Assembly (NCBI GenBank): GCA_003013855.2
Contig: ML058407.1
Location: forward strand, 4,668,372-4,732,371
DNA length: 64,000 nucleotides
Reading direction: 5' to 3'
Source of the DNA: Liriodendron chinense
Taxonomy: Eukaryota > Streptophyta > Magnoliopsida > Magnoliales > Magnoliaceae
Below the pieces are notes generated by a model. It was not told where the DNA came from, made no database searches, and worked only from the letters and a program-made list of their open reading frames with translations. The position numbers were made by a program, and so were the translations under genes. Shown one piece after another: positions 9,894 to 21,029 of this stretch (position 1 is its first letter; each line of letters begins with the position of its first letter).

Positions 9894-11149
9894 TCTCAAT
9901 CCAGGGACTTAACGAGTTTAGATCCAAGGACTTAATGAGTTTAGATCTCAAACTCTCACCAATCCTAATCTAAGGATGGTCACATACACTCCCACTGAAT
10001 TTTTCCAATCCAGGGAATTATAACATAAGTAATGGACTCTCAAATACTAGACATACCTAGAAGGTTGAGCCCTGATTTAGTGCCTTCAACGAGTAGCTTC
10101 AACTTCCGAGTAGCTTCAACTTTCGACTTGCTTCAGCTCCTCAGCGTGCTCCAAAGATCAGCTACAGATGCAAATGATATGAGTATGCTTACGTCAAGTA
10201 GTTGGGAGAAAGATGGTGAGGTTCCTTTTGCCTATTCAATGCAATGGTGATGTAGGAACCACCAAGCTTAGCATTTAATAGCTATAAATGACCTCTAAAT
10301 GAAGTTTCAATGATTGGTCAGCCATGAATGCAATGCTTGAGTTCATAGTTCAAACCCAGCTTTGAATACTCAATGATATGCCATTAATGGCTAGGTTTTA
10401 ATGGTGAACTAAAGGTAAGTAAGGGTAAGGAAGGTAGGAGAAGAAGAGTAAATGCTCTCACTCAATGTTCTAAATGGGTGTTGAATGCATACTATTAAAG
10501 CTCCCAAGTGATGCCTTTGTAGAAGTTTAAAATTGAGCTCCAACGGATATAAAATAGTCACAAGCCAACATGTCTGAGATCCATCCGATCAGTCAGATTT
10601 TGAGGTCTCACTGGTCGAGTTTAAGTATGGCTGTTACTAGACTGAATTTGGCTTGCCCGACCGGTCGGGTGCCTACTGGCCCGACCGGTCATATACATGT
10701 TTAGGACCGGTCCGTTTTATCCTCTAGCTTGCTGACCTATTTAAGGTCTGTTTGAACAGTCGACTGATAAGCCAGACCAGTCGGTTGCCTTGATTCTTGA
10801 CAAAATAAGTTAATATTTTAGCCTTTGATGTGGGTGTTTTGAGACCAATGTTTGGTCTATGATTTGCCATGGTTTTAGCACCTATCCAAGAAAGAATAAA
10901 GCCTGATCAACTTGAAAAACACACAGCAAGGAATGACTTTAAAGTGGTTTGTTTATAATGCCATTCTATGATGTTTTGAGATTCCTAAGGACGATATATA
11001 TGTAACTTATCTTTCGAGCATGATTTGGCTTGAGCTTGAGTGAAGGAAGAGGCGACAGCTTCAAGTCTTGGACTATAATTTTCTGTCGGGGCTCACAAGA
11101 CTTAACTCAAACATATGACACAGTAATTGACGAAAATTCAATGTACTAA
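9894..11149 (-). other. Rest of copia LTR, non-coding
   Basis: No gene is seen. The stretch contains short direct repeats (ATCCAGGGA, GAGTAGCTTCAACTT) and a GACCGGTC cluster at 10656-10790. It ends at a copia-type LTR/purine-tract junction. The short open frame at 10032-10250 is not convincing as coding. Confidence 0.45.
10656..10790. repeat. GACCGGTC cluster in copia LTR
   Basis: The copies include CCCGACCGGTCGGG, CCCGACCGGTCATA, AGGACCGGTCC and AGACCAGTCGG. It is the same palindrome as in the Athila-like LTRs, here in a Ty1/copia LTR. Confidence 0.7.
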
Positions 11150-11166
11150 TAATCTCTCCCTTTGTC
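11150..11166 (-). promoter_or_regulatory. Polypurine tract of copia element F
   Basis: The minus strand reads TTGACAAAGGGAGAGAT just before the LTR start. This is the usual form in plant copia elements of the SIRE/Tork type, where CAAAGGGGGAGAT precedes the 3' LTR. Confidence 0.6.
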
Positions 11167-11464
11167 AATTGTATGACAAAACATCTATCCTAGACATAAC
11201 ATGATCTCCATATCATGATTGACCCAAAACAAAAAGTAAAATACACCCAATTACATGTCTATACATATTTACAAGATAGAACTTTATAAAAGGACGTGTA
11301 CAGACTCGATTTTCTTCAAAATCTCCCCCTTAATGCTTGCACCTATGAAGTCCTGCAAAAAGATATAATCGGATCTTCTAGGTGGATGATTCTCCCTGTT
11401 TTTGTCAGTAATTGACAATGGTTAGCCTGCAAATAGATATGCCTAAGAAAGCTGTAAGGCTATC
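11167..11464 (-). other. 3' untranslated part of copia element F
   Basis: Non-coding sequence between the purine tract and a solo LTR insertion. It continues on the other side of that LTR at 12892. Confidence 0.4.
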
Positions 11465-12886
11465 TGTTGAACCTCCAATTTATACATTGCATAGCCCACT
11501 ACATCACATTATATGCATGGTTTTCATGATTAAAAGGCCCATCTAACGCATGTTTTGTGATTGTAGGGATGAGAGCAGACTTCACTCAATTGGAGACAAA
11601 AAAGGATCCATTTAGTACCTGTGAATGAAGGTCCAAGGTGGACCAAAGAAGGAAGAAGAAAGAGGGAGAAAAGAGAATAAAGAAAAGAAGAAAAAGAAGA
11701 AGAATAGCAAGTCTGACCGGTCGTCTGACCGGTCGGCCACACCTTCGGAAACCACTGGAAGAAGGACCAGTTGGTCCGACCGGTCTTGACTGGTCGGCCA
11801 ACCGGTCGGTGCCCTCTGCTGAGCTTGCTGGAACAAGACCATAAGCAGGTCTGACCAGTCGGCCAACCCAGTCCGACCGGTCTTGACTAATCGGCCAACA
11901 AGTCGTCTGCCCCTGTGTGCTTGCTGGATTGTTTGCAAGGTAGTTTCGACCGGTCGTGACCGGTCGGCCACATACAAAATCAAGCAATTTCTATTTCTGG
12001 TTCCGAAAATTGCTGCGCACTGCGTAACGTTACGCAGTTTCTGGAAGATTCCGATGCAACCGAGTGTCCTCACTATAAAAGGACACCTAGGGGTTCTTCC
12101 TAGGGCATCATAGAAGCTAAGGGACGTGGTGCTAGAGAGAGGAAGCCATCGTGGAGCGTCTGCAACCCTCCAAACTCTGGTTTTTCTAGTTTTTATGTTT
12201 TCTTATTTGAGTTCTAGTTGTAGTATGACAATGCTCGGCTAGAATCTCTTAGCTAAGGCTGAGAGGTGAAGCTTGTAGCTAATTTCATGATTTGATTCAG
12301 TTAATTCAAGTACTTTCAATTCAAGTTTGGATTTTTTTATCTATTTTAGTTTTTCAAGTTGATAATTTGAGATGTTTTATGAGAGTTCATGTGCTACGGA
12401 CATGGATTCCTTGCAATTCTCTGAGATTATCATATGGTGCTTGTTTAAATTCGAATTATAGTAGTCCTTGAGCAAGCCATAGTCCATAGGCATGGCTGTT
12501 ACTTTGAAGGCTATGATTTTGAATTCTACATTGATTGAATGGGACTAGAACTTGGAAGTTCAACTTGAATGGGATTGAATGTGTTTAATGCTTTATTTTC
12601 CAACTAGACGAGAGATAGGACTTCAAATCTAGTTGTGTATCTTGCTTGGATTGATTGGATTGACATGGGATTGCTACAAGTGGATCCTTGAATGCCTTAA
12701 TACCTTAAACTATTGATTTTCATTAAGTTACTGTTTTAGCATAATTATTCCAATTGAATCTCTTATATATTGCAAACTGAGTTGCTGGAATAGTTTGGAA
12801 TTTGTTATCCAATTCCCTATGGATCGACCTCGGTCTTACCGAGTTTTATTACTACATCGCAGCCTTACACTTGAGGCGAGTGAACA
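11465..12886 (+). mobile_element. Solo LTR, Athila-like group (1422 bp)
   Basis: It begins TGTTGAACCTCCAA and ends GTGAACA and is flanked by CTATC on both sides (11460-11464 and 12887-12891). There is no internal region, so it arose by LTR-LTR recombination after insertion. A TATA box lies near 12074 (CTATAAAAGGACA). Confidence 0.92.
11714..11967. repeat. GACCGGTC array in solo LTR 11465-12886
   Basis: About six exact GACCGGTC copies are present, plus degenerate ones such as GACTGGTC and GACCAGTC. Pairs include GACCGGTCGTGACCGGTC, with centres 10 bp apart. The array ends about 110 bp before the TATA box. Confidence 0.8.
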
Positions 12887-12891
12887 CTATC

Positions 12892-13579
12892 GCTAAAAAT
12901 ATGTCAATCACTTAGAATAAGGGATGTTAGATAAACATGATAAACCTGAGGAGATTAGAAGCACACAATCATTTATGATATACAATTAATCATTAAAGCA
13001 CAAAGGACTTATAGCCCAATCAACTAACCACCCCTCCACATCTATATCAAGACAAAGAATCATAAATAGATATATGAGCTAATAAGGGCATAGAGCCCTA
13101 ACCATCCAACCTCCCAAAGATATGCAATGAAGATCATAAGCTCATATAAGAAGCATAGAAGAATAATTAGAGTGAACGGAAAAACATAATGATATTCATA
13201 TGAAGTACCAAAATGGGCAAGAAGCCCAAACTTGATCCAAATGTGTATCAATCAGCTCAAAAACAGAAAGTAACATATCTAAACATGTCCCCATGATGAG
13301 ATATAACTAGAGAAATGATCGATGTCTTTGGTCATGCAAAAAGGTACTCTGACTAAGACACTCTATAACTAATGCGACACTAGTAATCAGTGCCATCTCC
13401 CAGATCCGGTGGTGGTACGTCTCCATAAGCGGCTTGCTCTCACCTATCAAGACGCTCCTCTATCTGTGTTAGGCGAGTCATCAGGGCCTGTTACTTAACA
13501 AGAAGAGTTGTCTGTCCCTACAATAATTGCGCATCGGTGTGCTCCATCTGGTCGAGCCTTTGAATAATGTGGTCTTGAA
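12892..13579 (-). other. Non-coding stretch: copia F 3' end and H 3' end
   Basis: The left part is taken to continue the copia 3' region. Somewhere here it passes into the 3' end of H, but I cannot place the boundary. Imperfect repeats of the form GGGCATAGAGCCC (13090) and GGGCAAGAAGCCC (13214) are present. Confidence 0.35.
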
Positions 13580-14322
13580 TCTAATGCAACTTCACAACAT
13601 ATGCTGGAGGGAGATGATCTAGAGTAGAATGATCTGCATCAGGAGCGGATTGACCAGGTGGTGTAACTGACCCCCATCGTGTAAATGCCCGTACAGGTGT
13701 GCTGAAGCGTCTTGGGGCATTCCTGAGATCATCTGTAGATTCCTGAGGTCGACTAATATGCTCCGACGGTCCTGTAAAGTCAGAGGGAACTGATGGATCG
13801 TGCTGTGGTGGCTCCTGCTGGGCATGCGGCTTTTTGGGCCTGTACATGTCAACGCTGAATGACTTCTTTTATATTCTCCATTTTTATGATGAGGGAGCGA
13901 TTGAAAACGATAGGATTGAAGACTTTATCAGTTGGACTGTCGAGTCCAATGGATGTGACAAAGTTACAGATTAGATGGCCAGAAGGAAGACAGAATGTTA
14001 GTCCATCGTCATGCATAATGACTTGGTGAATGGCGGTCATGATCCGAGTTGGTAAACAAAATTTATGACCATGACCGATTCTATAGAGAATATTTTACAT
14101 AGATTCCGCTACATCGACTTTGTTGATCTTCCGAGGATAGACATTTCAGAAGAACAAATTGTGAAGAATTCGATAGTCCTAAGTCATGGAGGACACCCTT
14201 ATGGCGCCTCTGACCCATTCTATCTCCCCTCCTCCACATGAAAATCGAGCCATAGCAATTTCAAGAGTCAGACCCATATGGGATAAGTCTGAAAGTTCCT
14301 CGTTAACAATGGGTACTCTTAT
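13580..14322 (-). pseudogene. H: putative plant transposon protein-type ORF, C-terminal part
   Basis: On the minus strand the frame carries DYRILHNLFF, NILYRIGHGHKFCLPTRIMT, AIHQVIMHDDGLTFCLPSGH and LICNFVTSIGLDS. These look like the plant 'putative transposon protein' domain found in many repeat-derived plant ORFs; the family name is from memory of its typical text. A proline- and serine-rich tail follows after a frameshift near 13850. Several in-frame stops are present. Removing element G and one copy of its CTTAT duplication joins this frame directly to the N-terminal part at 47602-48046, which supports a single ancestral gene. Its biochemical role is unknown. Confidence 0.6.
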
Positions 14323-15117
14323 TGTTTACGTCTAATTTAGTAACAGGATTCTCCAGACGTTCACCTTCCTTCGAGCAAGCTTCCCTCCGAACCTGAAAGA
14401 CTAAAGGAGAAAACTAAGGGTGGCCAGCGTTCAGCCGTTGGCCCTCTGAAGCTTAAGTCAGACGAGATATGGTTATAAAGTGAAAAGCAGGATATGAGAA
14501 AAGAGGTTGTGTACCTTTACCATCTGTGCGGCCATCTATTTATATAGATCTAGGTGATCCAATTTATTACACAAGCCGTTAAGATCACTGCTGATTTCAG
14601 GGGATAAGGTGCTTATCTTATTAATCCTTAGGTAAGGGGATAACATAACCACTCTAGATGTCTAACCGATTACGTCTTTAGATGGAGATATTCGGAGCTA
14701 TAATCTCTGGATGGAGATGTTCAGAGCTATGAATAAAAACAAGCCTAAAACCGGCCTATATGGGCTGCTGATACTAAAAAAGTGGAGGATGCTCGGGCTT
14801 GGGGATAACCTCGTTCGACCACCACGAGCCGAGCTACTCGTATGCGGAAATGCGATCCCTTTCGACAACCACGAGCCGAGCTGCTTGCATGCGGAACCCT
14901 TGTTTTGTAACCAAGAAGTAAAAGCAGACGAATTATGAAGATGCCCTCATCCGATGACCAGCGACCAAGCCTGCTCGCATATTCGGGAGTGTATACCATA
15001 CTTTTACGATATGCGAGCTTCAACCATAAGGGCTCACGGGTTGAACATTGAAGCCAAAAAGGCGCTCGCAGGTCTTGAGTCTTCGATATCTTTGACCACC
15101 GATTTTATGCTATAACA
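14323..15117 (-). repeat. 3' LTR of element G
   Basis: The plus strand begins TGTTTACG and ends TATAACA. It is close to 46801-47596 throughout. The motif CACGAGCCGAGCT, followed by a GTATGCGG/GCATGCGG-type block, occurs twice at about 14822-14900. Confidence 0.9.
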
Positions 15118-15131
15118 GATGCCCCCCAAGT
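15118..15131 (-). promoter_or_regulatory. Polypurine tract of element G
   Basis: The minus strand reads ACTTGGGGGGCATC directly before the TGTTATAGC start of the LTR. Confidence 0.75.
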
Positions 15132-15380
15132 CCTTTCCGTCAAGAAGTCTAAGGGAAGGACTTGCTCATCAACATGCATAACCGCCTAATGCGTTTCTTG
15201 GAAGGGAAGTTGTACATGATTGGACTGTCATTAATGAGCGCCAGCTTTCCGCAGCTTATTAGCAGAGAGGAAATGAAGAGACGCCCACCACGTATCTCCG
15301 AAATTAATGATCATGCCCGCTCGACTGTTGCACCAAATAAATGGTCGCCGCGTGTCACCAAATCTTGAGGAATGATTGCT

Positions 15381-15388
15381 TATAAATA
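15381..15388 (+). promoter_or_regulatory. TATA box for the antisense gene of element G
   Basis: TATAAATA lies about 180 bp upstream of the ATG at 15564 on the plus strand, with a pyrimidine-rich leader between them. It is inside the element but points against its genomic transcript. Confidence 0.6.
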
Positions 15389-15563
15389 TACGGAGCCTAT
15401 GAAGATTTCAAAATTTCATCAGAGGACTTCGAAAATTCTTCTTCTCTTATTGCTTCCTTTTTTCTCTCTAGTGTAACTTGGTTCCCCCAATTTTTCTCTG
15501 GTGTAACTTCGTTCTTCATTTCCTTTAAGGTATTATATTCTTTCTATCCTATCTTAAGAAACA

Positions 15564-16151
15564 ATGGTGAGAGATTCTGATGAGGAAACCGTCCCTCTGG
15601 GGGATGCAACTCCGGACTCTTCTTCTTCCAATAACATGAGAGTTCCGGCGGGGAGGTACTTTACATCCGGGTATCCCTTAATAATGACGGAGGAGCGGCT
15701 AAACGAGTTATGGGAAAAATATCGAGTTCCCAACTCCATCATTCTCCGGTTGCCTGAAGAGGGAGAGACTCTGGATTCACCTCCCCCCGGTTGCGTAGCC
15801 CTATACGATTACCTCTTCATCCTTGGAGTGTGTCTTCCCCTTCACCCTTTTATTCGTTGCGTACTCCGCACCTATAAAATTGCCCCTTGGACAACTTATT
15901 GTCAATGGTTGGTGCGTTCGTTCTATGGAAGCAAGCTGACAATGGGGATTTGACCGCAGAGGAGTTCCTTAGAATGTTCCAGCTCAAGAAAGCTCCCTCC
16001 AGTGAAGGCTGGTATTACTTATGTTACTAGCAGCGGGATAATTACGTCTTGGGGAAACCTACTTCGAATTATCCCAGATGGAAGAAACGCTGGTTCTTTG
16101 CCTCCGAAAACTGGGAATCTGAAACGGGATCCACCCCTGGAGGCCATAATG
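15564..16151 (+). pseudogene. Antisense gene of element G, 5' exon ('putative gypsy type transposon' domain)
   Basis: The ORF starts at ATG 15564 in the context AACAATGG. It encodes YRVPNSIILRLPEEGET, SPPPGCVALYDYLF and LPLHPFIRCVL, which match the plant domain named putative gypsy-type transposon (Transposase_28). Despite that name, I know of no shown transposase activity. A one-base loss near 15946 shifts the frame, and the reading then continues with LTAEEFLRMFQLKKAPSSEG to WKKRWFFASENWESETGS; an in-frame TAG is at about 16029. The exon is then broken by the chromovirus dimer at TAATG (16147-16151) and continues at 37211. Confidence 0.7.
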
Positions 16152-16233
16152 TGTAACACCCCAAGATTTCGGCTCCCGTGTACATCACGACGGCTGAATT
16201 CCCAAGGTTATTTGGAATGTGTGAGGGTTATAC

Positions 16234-18202
16234 TGAAATTGCGGTTTTACCTGCTTGTAGAGACACTCGGAGATATGTCTAAGGACCTAGAGGTGGGGGT
16301 GATTAGGACCTTTGAAATTCTTTTCTCCTACTTACACAATTCAACAAATTTAGCCTAGTAAGCAAGAACACTTTGGCTTCCAAGCCTAGGTGGGTCCAAT
16401 CACAAGACTAGCAAAAGTTTAAGCAATAAACAATCCTAGTCTAAGCATGCATAGGAAAGTAAATGATACACTAATTAAGCTTCTAACCTATGCAACTTGT
16501 GTAGACTTATGAGAGTGGATCAATGAGCTCAAGTCTACACAAGTAGTGAAGGTACATCTTGTGTGTGGATGAGCCTAATAAGTGCCTAGCATTCATTTCT
16601 ATCAAGCATACATAATTAAGCAATTAAAGTAACAATGCAAAGATATAAATGTGCTCAAGAACAATCACAAACACAAGGATGTATAGTGGTTCGACTACTT
16701 GTCTACTCCACTCCCGGTTCAAGTACTCAACCCCTTTGAGCACACCGGTATTCACTATCGGAGGTTTTAAATGAGGTTCACCTCTCAACCTTTACACGGA
16801 GGTTTTATCGGTTCACCTCTCAACCGTACCCGGAGTTTTAGACATAGGCTAACTCTCAACCTAACGCACGTTTACTCCCGTGTCGGAGGCTCCCCCTTGG
16901 AGACTTAGTTTAGGCCCGGATGACGGGCCAAGGAACGACTAACGTCCCTAGGTCGAGTTCAAAAAACAAACTCTAAAATGAACTCTCAAATAAGACAACC
17001 TACTTGTCGGATGAGCCCCTTGTGTAGCGCCGGATTGGGTTGCTTGATCTCCACTCTCCCGTGCTTCAATCAGCTCCCCTTGCTCCTACGATCGTGCCGC
17101 CGTTGCGTCGCCAATGCCTCAGCCACACTCGATCAAACACCTTGCATGCGATGCCTTTGAGATGCCCAAGGTGCTAGGAGGATAGGTTTGAGTACTCTAT
17201 AACTAATGGGAATGGTTTGCCTAGAGTCCCTTACCTACAACGATCTCATCTTAGAGTTTTAGACTAGGATTTGCCAATCAAGAAGCTTCCAAACTCTAGA
17301 GATCAAGAGGGGATGGAGGTCATCTTCTTCATGAGCTTGGAATGCTCTAATCTTGTGTTAAAGCACAAGGAAGATGCCTTGCATAGGTCAAGGAATGAGC
17401 CTAAAATGGTCTCCAACAAAGGTGGCTTCACTCATCCGAGAATCCCTCTCGAAATGCCAAAAAACGGAGCTCTATTTGAAGGAAAAGAGGGCTCCAACGG
17501 TCATAAAACGGGCATAAAACGGCTCTTAGCCGACCTGTCCCGACCGGTCCCGACCGGTCGGATCCCCTTGTTGAAGGCTGCCAATAACATAGGCCAAATA
17601 CACAGGCCGACCGGTCAAGACCGGTCGGCCCACCTTGCTGGACAGGCTGAAAACTCCAGGCTGACCGGTCTTGACCGGTCGGCCATGCTTGCTGGCTTCT
17701 TTGAGTAGAGAAGGCCGACCGGTCTTGACCGGTCGGCTGCCTATTGAAAATGCAGCACAGCTGCTGGACTTTGCTGGCCGATCGGTCCGGACCGGTCGGC
17801 TGTCTAGCCACCATCACACAGCAATTTGCTGTTAGTCTGGCCGACCGGTCTTGACCGGTCGGACCAACCTTGTTCAGCTTCAGCTTTTTACTAAACTTCT
17901 CATACTTCAGCCTATCCATATTGGCCAAGGTTTAGGTGTTCAATTGGGACACCTAGGGCCAATCTATGATGACAAAATGGTTCCTAATATGGTCAAGGTC
18001 ATCAAGGATACAAAGGGGTTGGGTTTTGGTCAAGGTTAAGGCACCAAGGCATCACTTTTACCTGAATCTTCTTCCTTGATGCAGCCGGTCCGTCTTGAGT
18101 CTTCGGTCTTCGTCTTCATTGGGCTCAACCGACACTAGACTCACTGACGTAAGTGATTGACAAACAAGGTGCACTAGTATGCCACGGAAAAGTACACTAA
18201 CA
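16234..18202 (-). mobile_element. Solo copia LTR (1969 bp) within LTR 1 of element C
   Basis: On the minus strand it begins TGTTAGTGTAC and ends in GCAATTTCA. It is flanked by TATAC (16229-16233 and 18203-18207). Removing it restores GAGGGTTATACCCCTTAC, which is seen intact at 26350-26367. Its left end is related to the LTRs of copia element F (8463 and 62463) but more distant than those two are from each other. Short open frames inside it, such as 17428-17928, follow the repeat array and are not genes. Confidence 0.92.
17528..17865. repeat. Dense GACCGGTC array in the copia solo LTR
   Basis: About eleven exact palindromes are present, mostly as pairs of the form GACCGGTCTTGACCGGTC with centres 10 bp apart. 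Other pair spacers are CC and AA. This is the densest array in the window and is carried by a Ty1/copia LTR. Confidence 0.85.
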
Positions 18203-19615
18203 TATACCCCTTACACATAATTTTCACACAAACATGCACATTTCATACTATTTGGAAAACCATGAGCAAGACGGTGAAACCAAACTTATATATTATTTCA
18301 TTAACAAAATTAAATCATCAAACCATGTAACCATCATTCAATCAAAGACCATGTTCATAACTACGTCCTCCCATTGGGACTTATTACAATTTCAAATACT
18401 AAATAAATGCTAAAACTATGAATGACTATGCAGTCTCGTCTTCCACCATCTGCTCCCACGAGCCATCATAATCGTCTCCTTGAGGCTCGGGCTCCTGAGG
18501 ATCGTTACCTACATGTTCTAAATTATTTCCACAAAACACCGTCAAAAGCGGCATAGTGAAGAACTACTTTAAGGTTAGAAATAATAATCGCATGAAAATC
18601 ATAACAAAACATCCATTACTCTTTCTTAATGCAATGCATGATAATGCATGACACAGCATAGGAATCCTTAAACATGCCGCCAGGGGTTTTGGGACACGCG
18701 AGCCCATAATTTGGCCCAACCACGTGAGAAACGAGATGCTCATAGCCCAATTCTACACGTGATAGTGTATGGGAGAAGTAGGACGCTCTAGCCTATTCTC
18801 AATTCTATACACCCACATGGAGCCACGTGCATGCATGAGTTAGCCATTCTTTATTATTATTACCAATTTACACCAAGCCATTTAACGTCTAACCAACCTT
18901 TGGTACCACCACATCCTTCCTTATGGTTCATCACTCATCAAAATAGTCGTAACCGACGCATCACATCTCAGGATGGAGGCCCGTACTACTAAGCTTCATA
19001 ACAACCATACTCAACTATAGTCTTATGGAGATCCTTAACAACTTTAGGAATAATAATAATAATAGTAATAAATGGATTTAACAACCACTTAATCGGGCGA
19101 TCTTGATACCACCACCACAGATCAGGGTGGCCACTTAAGCGGACAAGCTAAAAGCATCGTCTCAGGTTAGGGCAACCTCTTAACCGGATGTTCCGATATT
19201 CATCACCACAGATCAGGGTCTATCCATATATATAAAAGGAATACAACAATATAAGAATCTCCATTAGATAATCATAAGTATTCTTTATACAATATGGAAG
19301 GAAAGGTGGTCCCTTTAAAGATGGTTACACAAATCTCATATGTGCAACAAACATAATTCTATTCTTTATTAGTTCTCTAAGTCCAATGAATGTCCTCATC
19401 ACCATGAGATGGAAAAAGTATTTAAAAGCATTCATATATAGCTAACTAAGGAGATAACAAAGAGACACATGTAAACAAAAATATATAAGAATAATCAACC
19501 TACAAAATATGAGATTCTCAACCTAATCTTAAAGGAGTTCTCACCTTATGATCTTCGGCTTGTTAGAGATATAAGATGATGAAATAATAGCAAGATGGCA
19601 TTCATCTATCTTACC

Positions 19616-19620
19616 TCTCT

Positions 19621-19667
<47 letters not shown>

Positions 19668-19697
19668 TTCTCTTTTTTTCTTTCTCTTTCCCTCTCT
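19616..19697. repeat. TC-rich simple repeat in LTR 1 of C
   Basis: A (TC)n tract with T-rich interruptions. The same tract, of different length, occurs in LTR 2 (27779-27850) and LTR 3 (36068-36141), so it is a variable microsatellite carried by the LTR. Confidence 0.85.
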
Positions 19698-21009
19698 CAA
19701 ATTTGTGGGTGGGGGTCACCTCTGGCTAAGAGAGGCCCTATATATAAAGGTAGGGTCGGAATTAGGGTTTTAAGGAAGCCACACCATCTTCGGATGAACG
19801 GTTGCGGTTTAAAGTAGAAATACATCATCTTTCGAGCCGTTTTGGAAAGTGTACACAACATGGTTTGAGGAGAGATTTCACATGTTTGTTAAGTCAAGTA
19901 TGGGCTACAAAATGGTCGTGACGGATTTTGGAATGAGGCCCACTAAGTGATGAACGGTCCACAAGAAGAAAATAGGAAATAATGAGTTTAAAATTAGAAA
20001 CTTTTAAATGGGCAGTTTATCTGACAACCAGACACCTAGGGTGGGTTTAGATGGGTCCAATGAGGCAGGTAGGGTCCACAAACTGAGGGTCCACAGCCGT
20101 TTGATAGGGTTTTAGCACAAGAGGAGGTTCTAGAGAATTCCTACACAAGTTGGGAGAGACTTCCGTTTTTTAGTTGATTCTCCGCATTGGTTAGCTAGAA
20201 AGGATCATTAGGATCCTCTAGAAGCTTTCCTAAGATCCCATGCGAAGAGGTTTCCCGGATTAGAAGATCCAAGTTTCCAACGGTTGGAAGGGAAGATGAG
20301 ATCTGGTTCGATTTGCGATGGGATGAGATGAAACTTGTTAGGAGGGGGTTTTGGAGGGAAAGGAAGAAGATGGACGGCTTGGATTTTTGAACCGAGGTCC
20401 ACATAATGGACCGTGCAAAGGGAAGCAGTGGCAGCAGAATATGTTGCAAAAATCTTATACTGGGCCTGACGCGGGCCAGTCGCGGGCCGGTCAGTGGTTT
20501 TGGCCACGGTGGGTCCCATTGTGATGTATATATTAAATCCACTCCATTCAGCATGTGAGCCATGAGATTTTAGGCGTTGACACAAAAATTGGGGCAAATT
20601 CGAGATCGGGTGGCCCACTTATGATCCATTTTTTGATTAGGGCATTTGTTGGATAATTGGAGAGCTGAAATTTGACGTATACGGTTAAAATGTGTCCAAA
20701 TGATAAAGTCTGGGGTTTTGCGTTTTAATGATCGCTAGAAACATGCGTACTTAAAAAATGGTCAGTTAACTTAAGTTTAACTAATGGCATTTTTGTAATT
20801 TTTGCAAATATTCGAGTTTAACGAAATCTAACTCTTCTACATTGTTAATGAGGTCATTCTAAGCAACTTTAATAAAGGGTACTCCATATGATCTCCTACG
20901 GATGTCCCGTTATTTGAATTTTAATATCAATGGCCGGTATTTAATATAAGAAAATAGAAATAAATTTCAAAAAATCTTAAAATAATTACGGTAAATTCAG
21001 GGCGTTACA

Positions 21010-21026
21010 ACTCCCCCCACCTTAAA
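21010..21026 (-). promoter_or_regulatory. Polypurine tract, C copy 1
   Basis: The minus strand reads TTTAAGGTGGGGGGAGT immediately before the LTR start TGTAACGCC. The same tract occurs in copy 2 at about 29157-29173. Confidence 0.8.
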
Positions 21027-21029
21027 ACT

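Larger units (their letters stand above)
8463..11149 (-). repeat. 3' LTR of copia element F, with a mitochondrial insert
   Basis: Bases 8463-8858 match 62463-62862 at roughly 90 percent by eye. That copy is the 5' LTR of F, because a Met-initiator primer site lies next to it. The inner end reads ATGTACTAATA, with a purine tract beside it on the minus strand (11150-11166). The LTR family is also seen as the solo LTR 16234-18202. Homology stops at 8858 where mitochondrial DNA begins and LTR-like sequence resumes after about 9894. The 3' identity of this LTR follows from the purine tract to its right. Confidence 0.65.
16152..21009 (-). repeat. LTR 1 of element C (interrupted by a copia solo LTR)
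   Basis: It starts TGTAACACCCC and ends GTTACA. Subtracting the copia LTR and its duplication leaves about 2.88 kb, matching LTR 2. The minus-strand TATA box (TTTATATATAGGG) is at about 19737-19750. A long TC tract (19616-19678) lies just right of it, that is, upstream of the TATA box for leftward transcription only if read from the far side; its role is unknown. Confidence 0.88.

Noticed and set aside
11586..12073. Minus-strand frames of 133-153 codons in the solo LTR
   Set aside because: Same cause, the repeat array plus a purine-rich tract; no conserved protein content.
5391..17865. GACCGGTC arrays as a CRISPR-like or satellite array
   Set aside because: Units are 8-bp palindromes with irregular spacing inside LTRs of plant elements; there are no uniform spacers and no cas genes.
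17271..17928. Open frames on both strands in the copia solo LTR
   Set aside because: They exist because the GACCGGTC repeat lacks stop codons in several frames; the translated text is the repeat itself.
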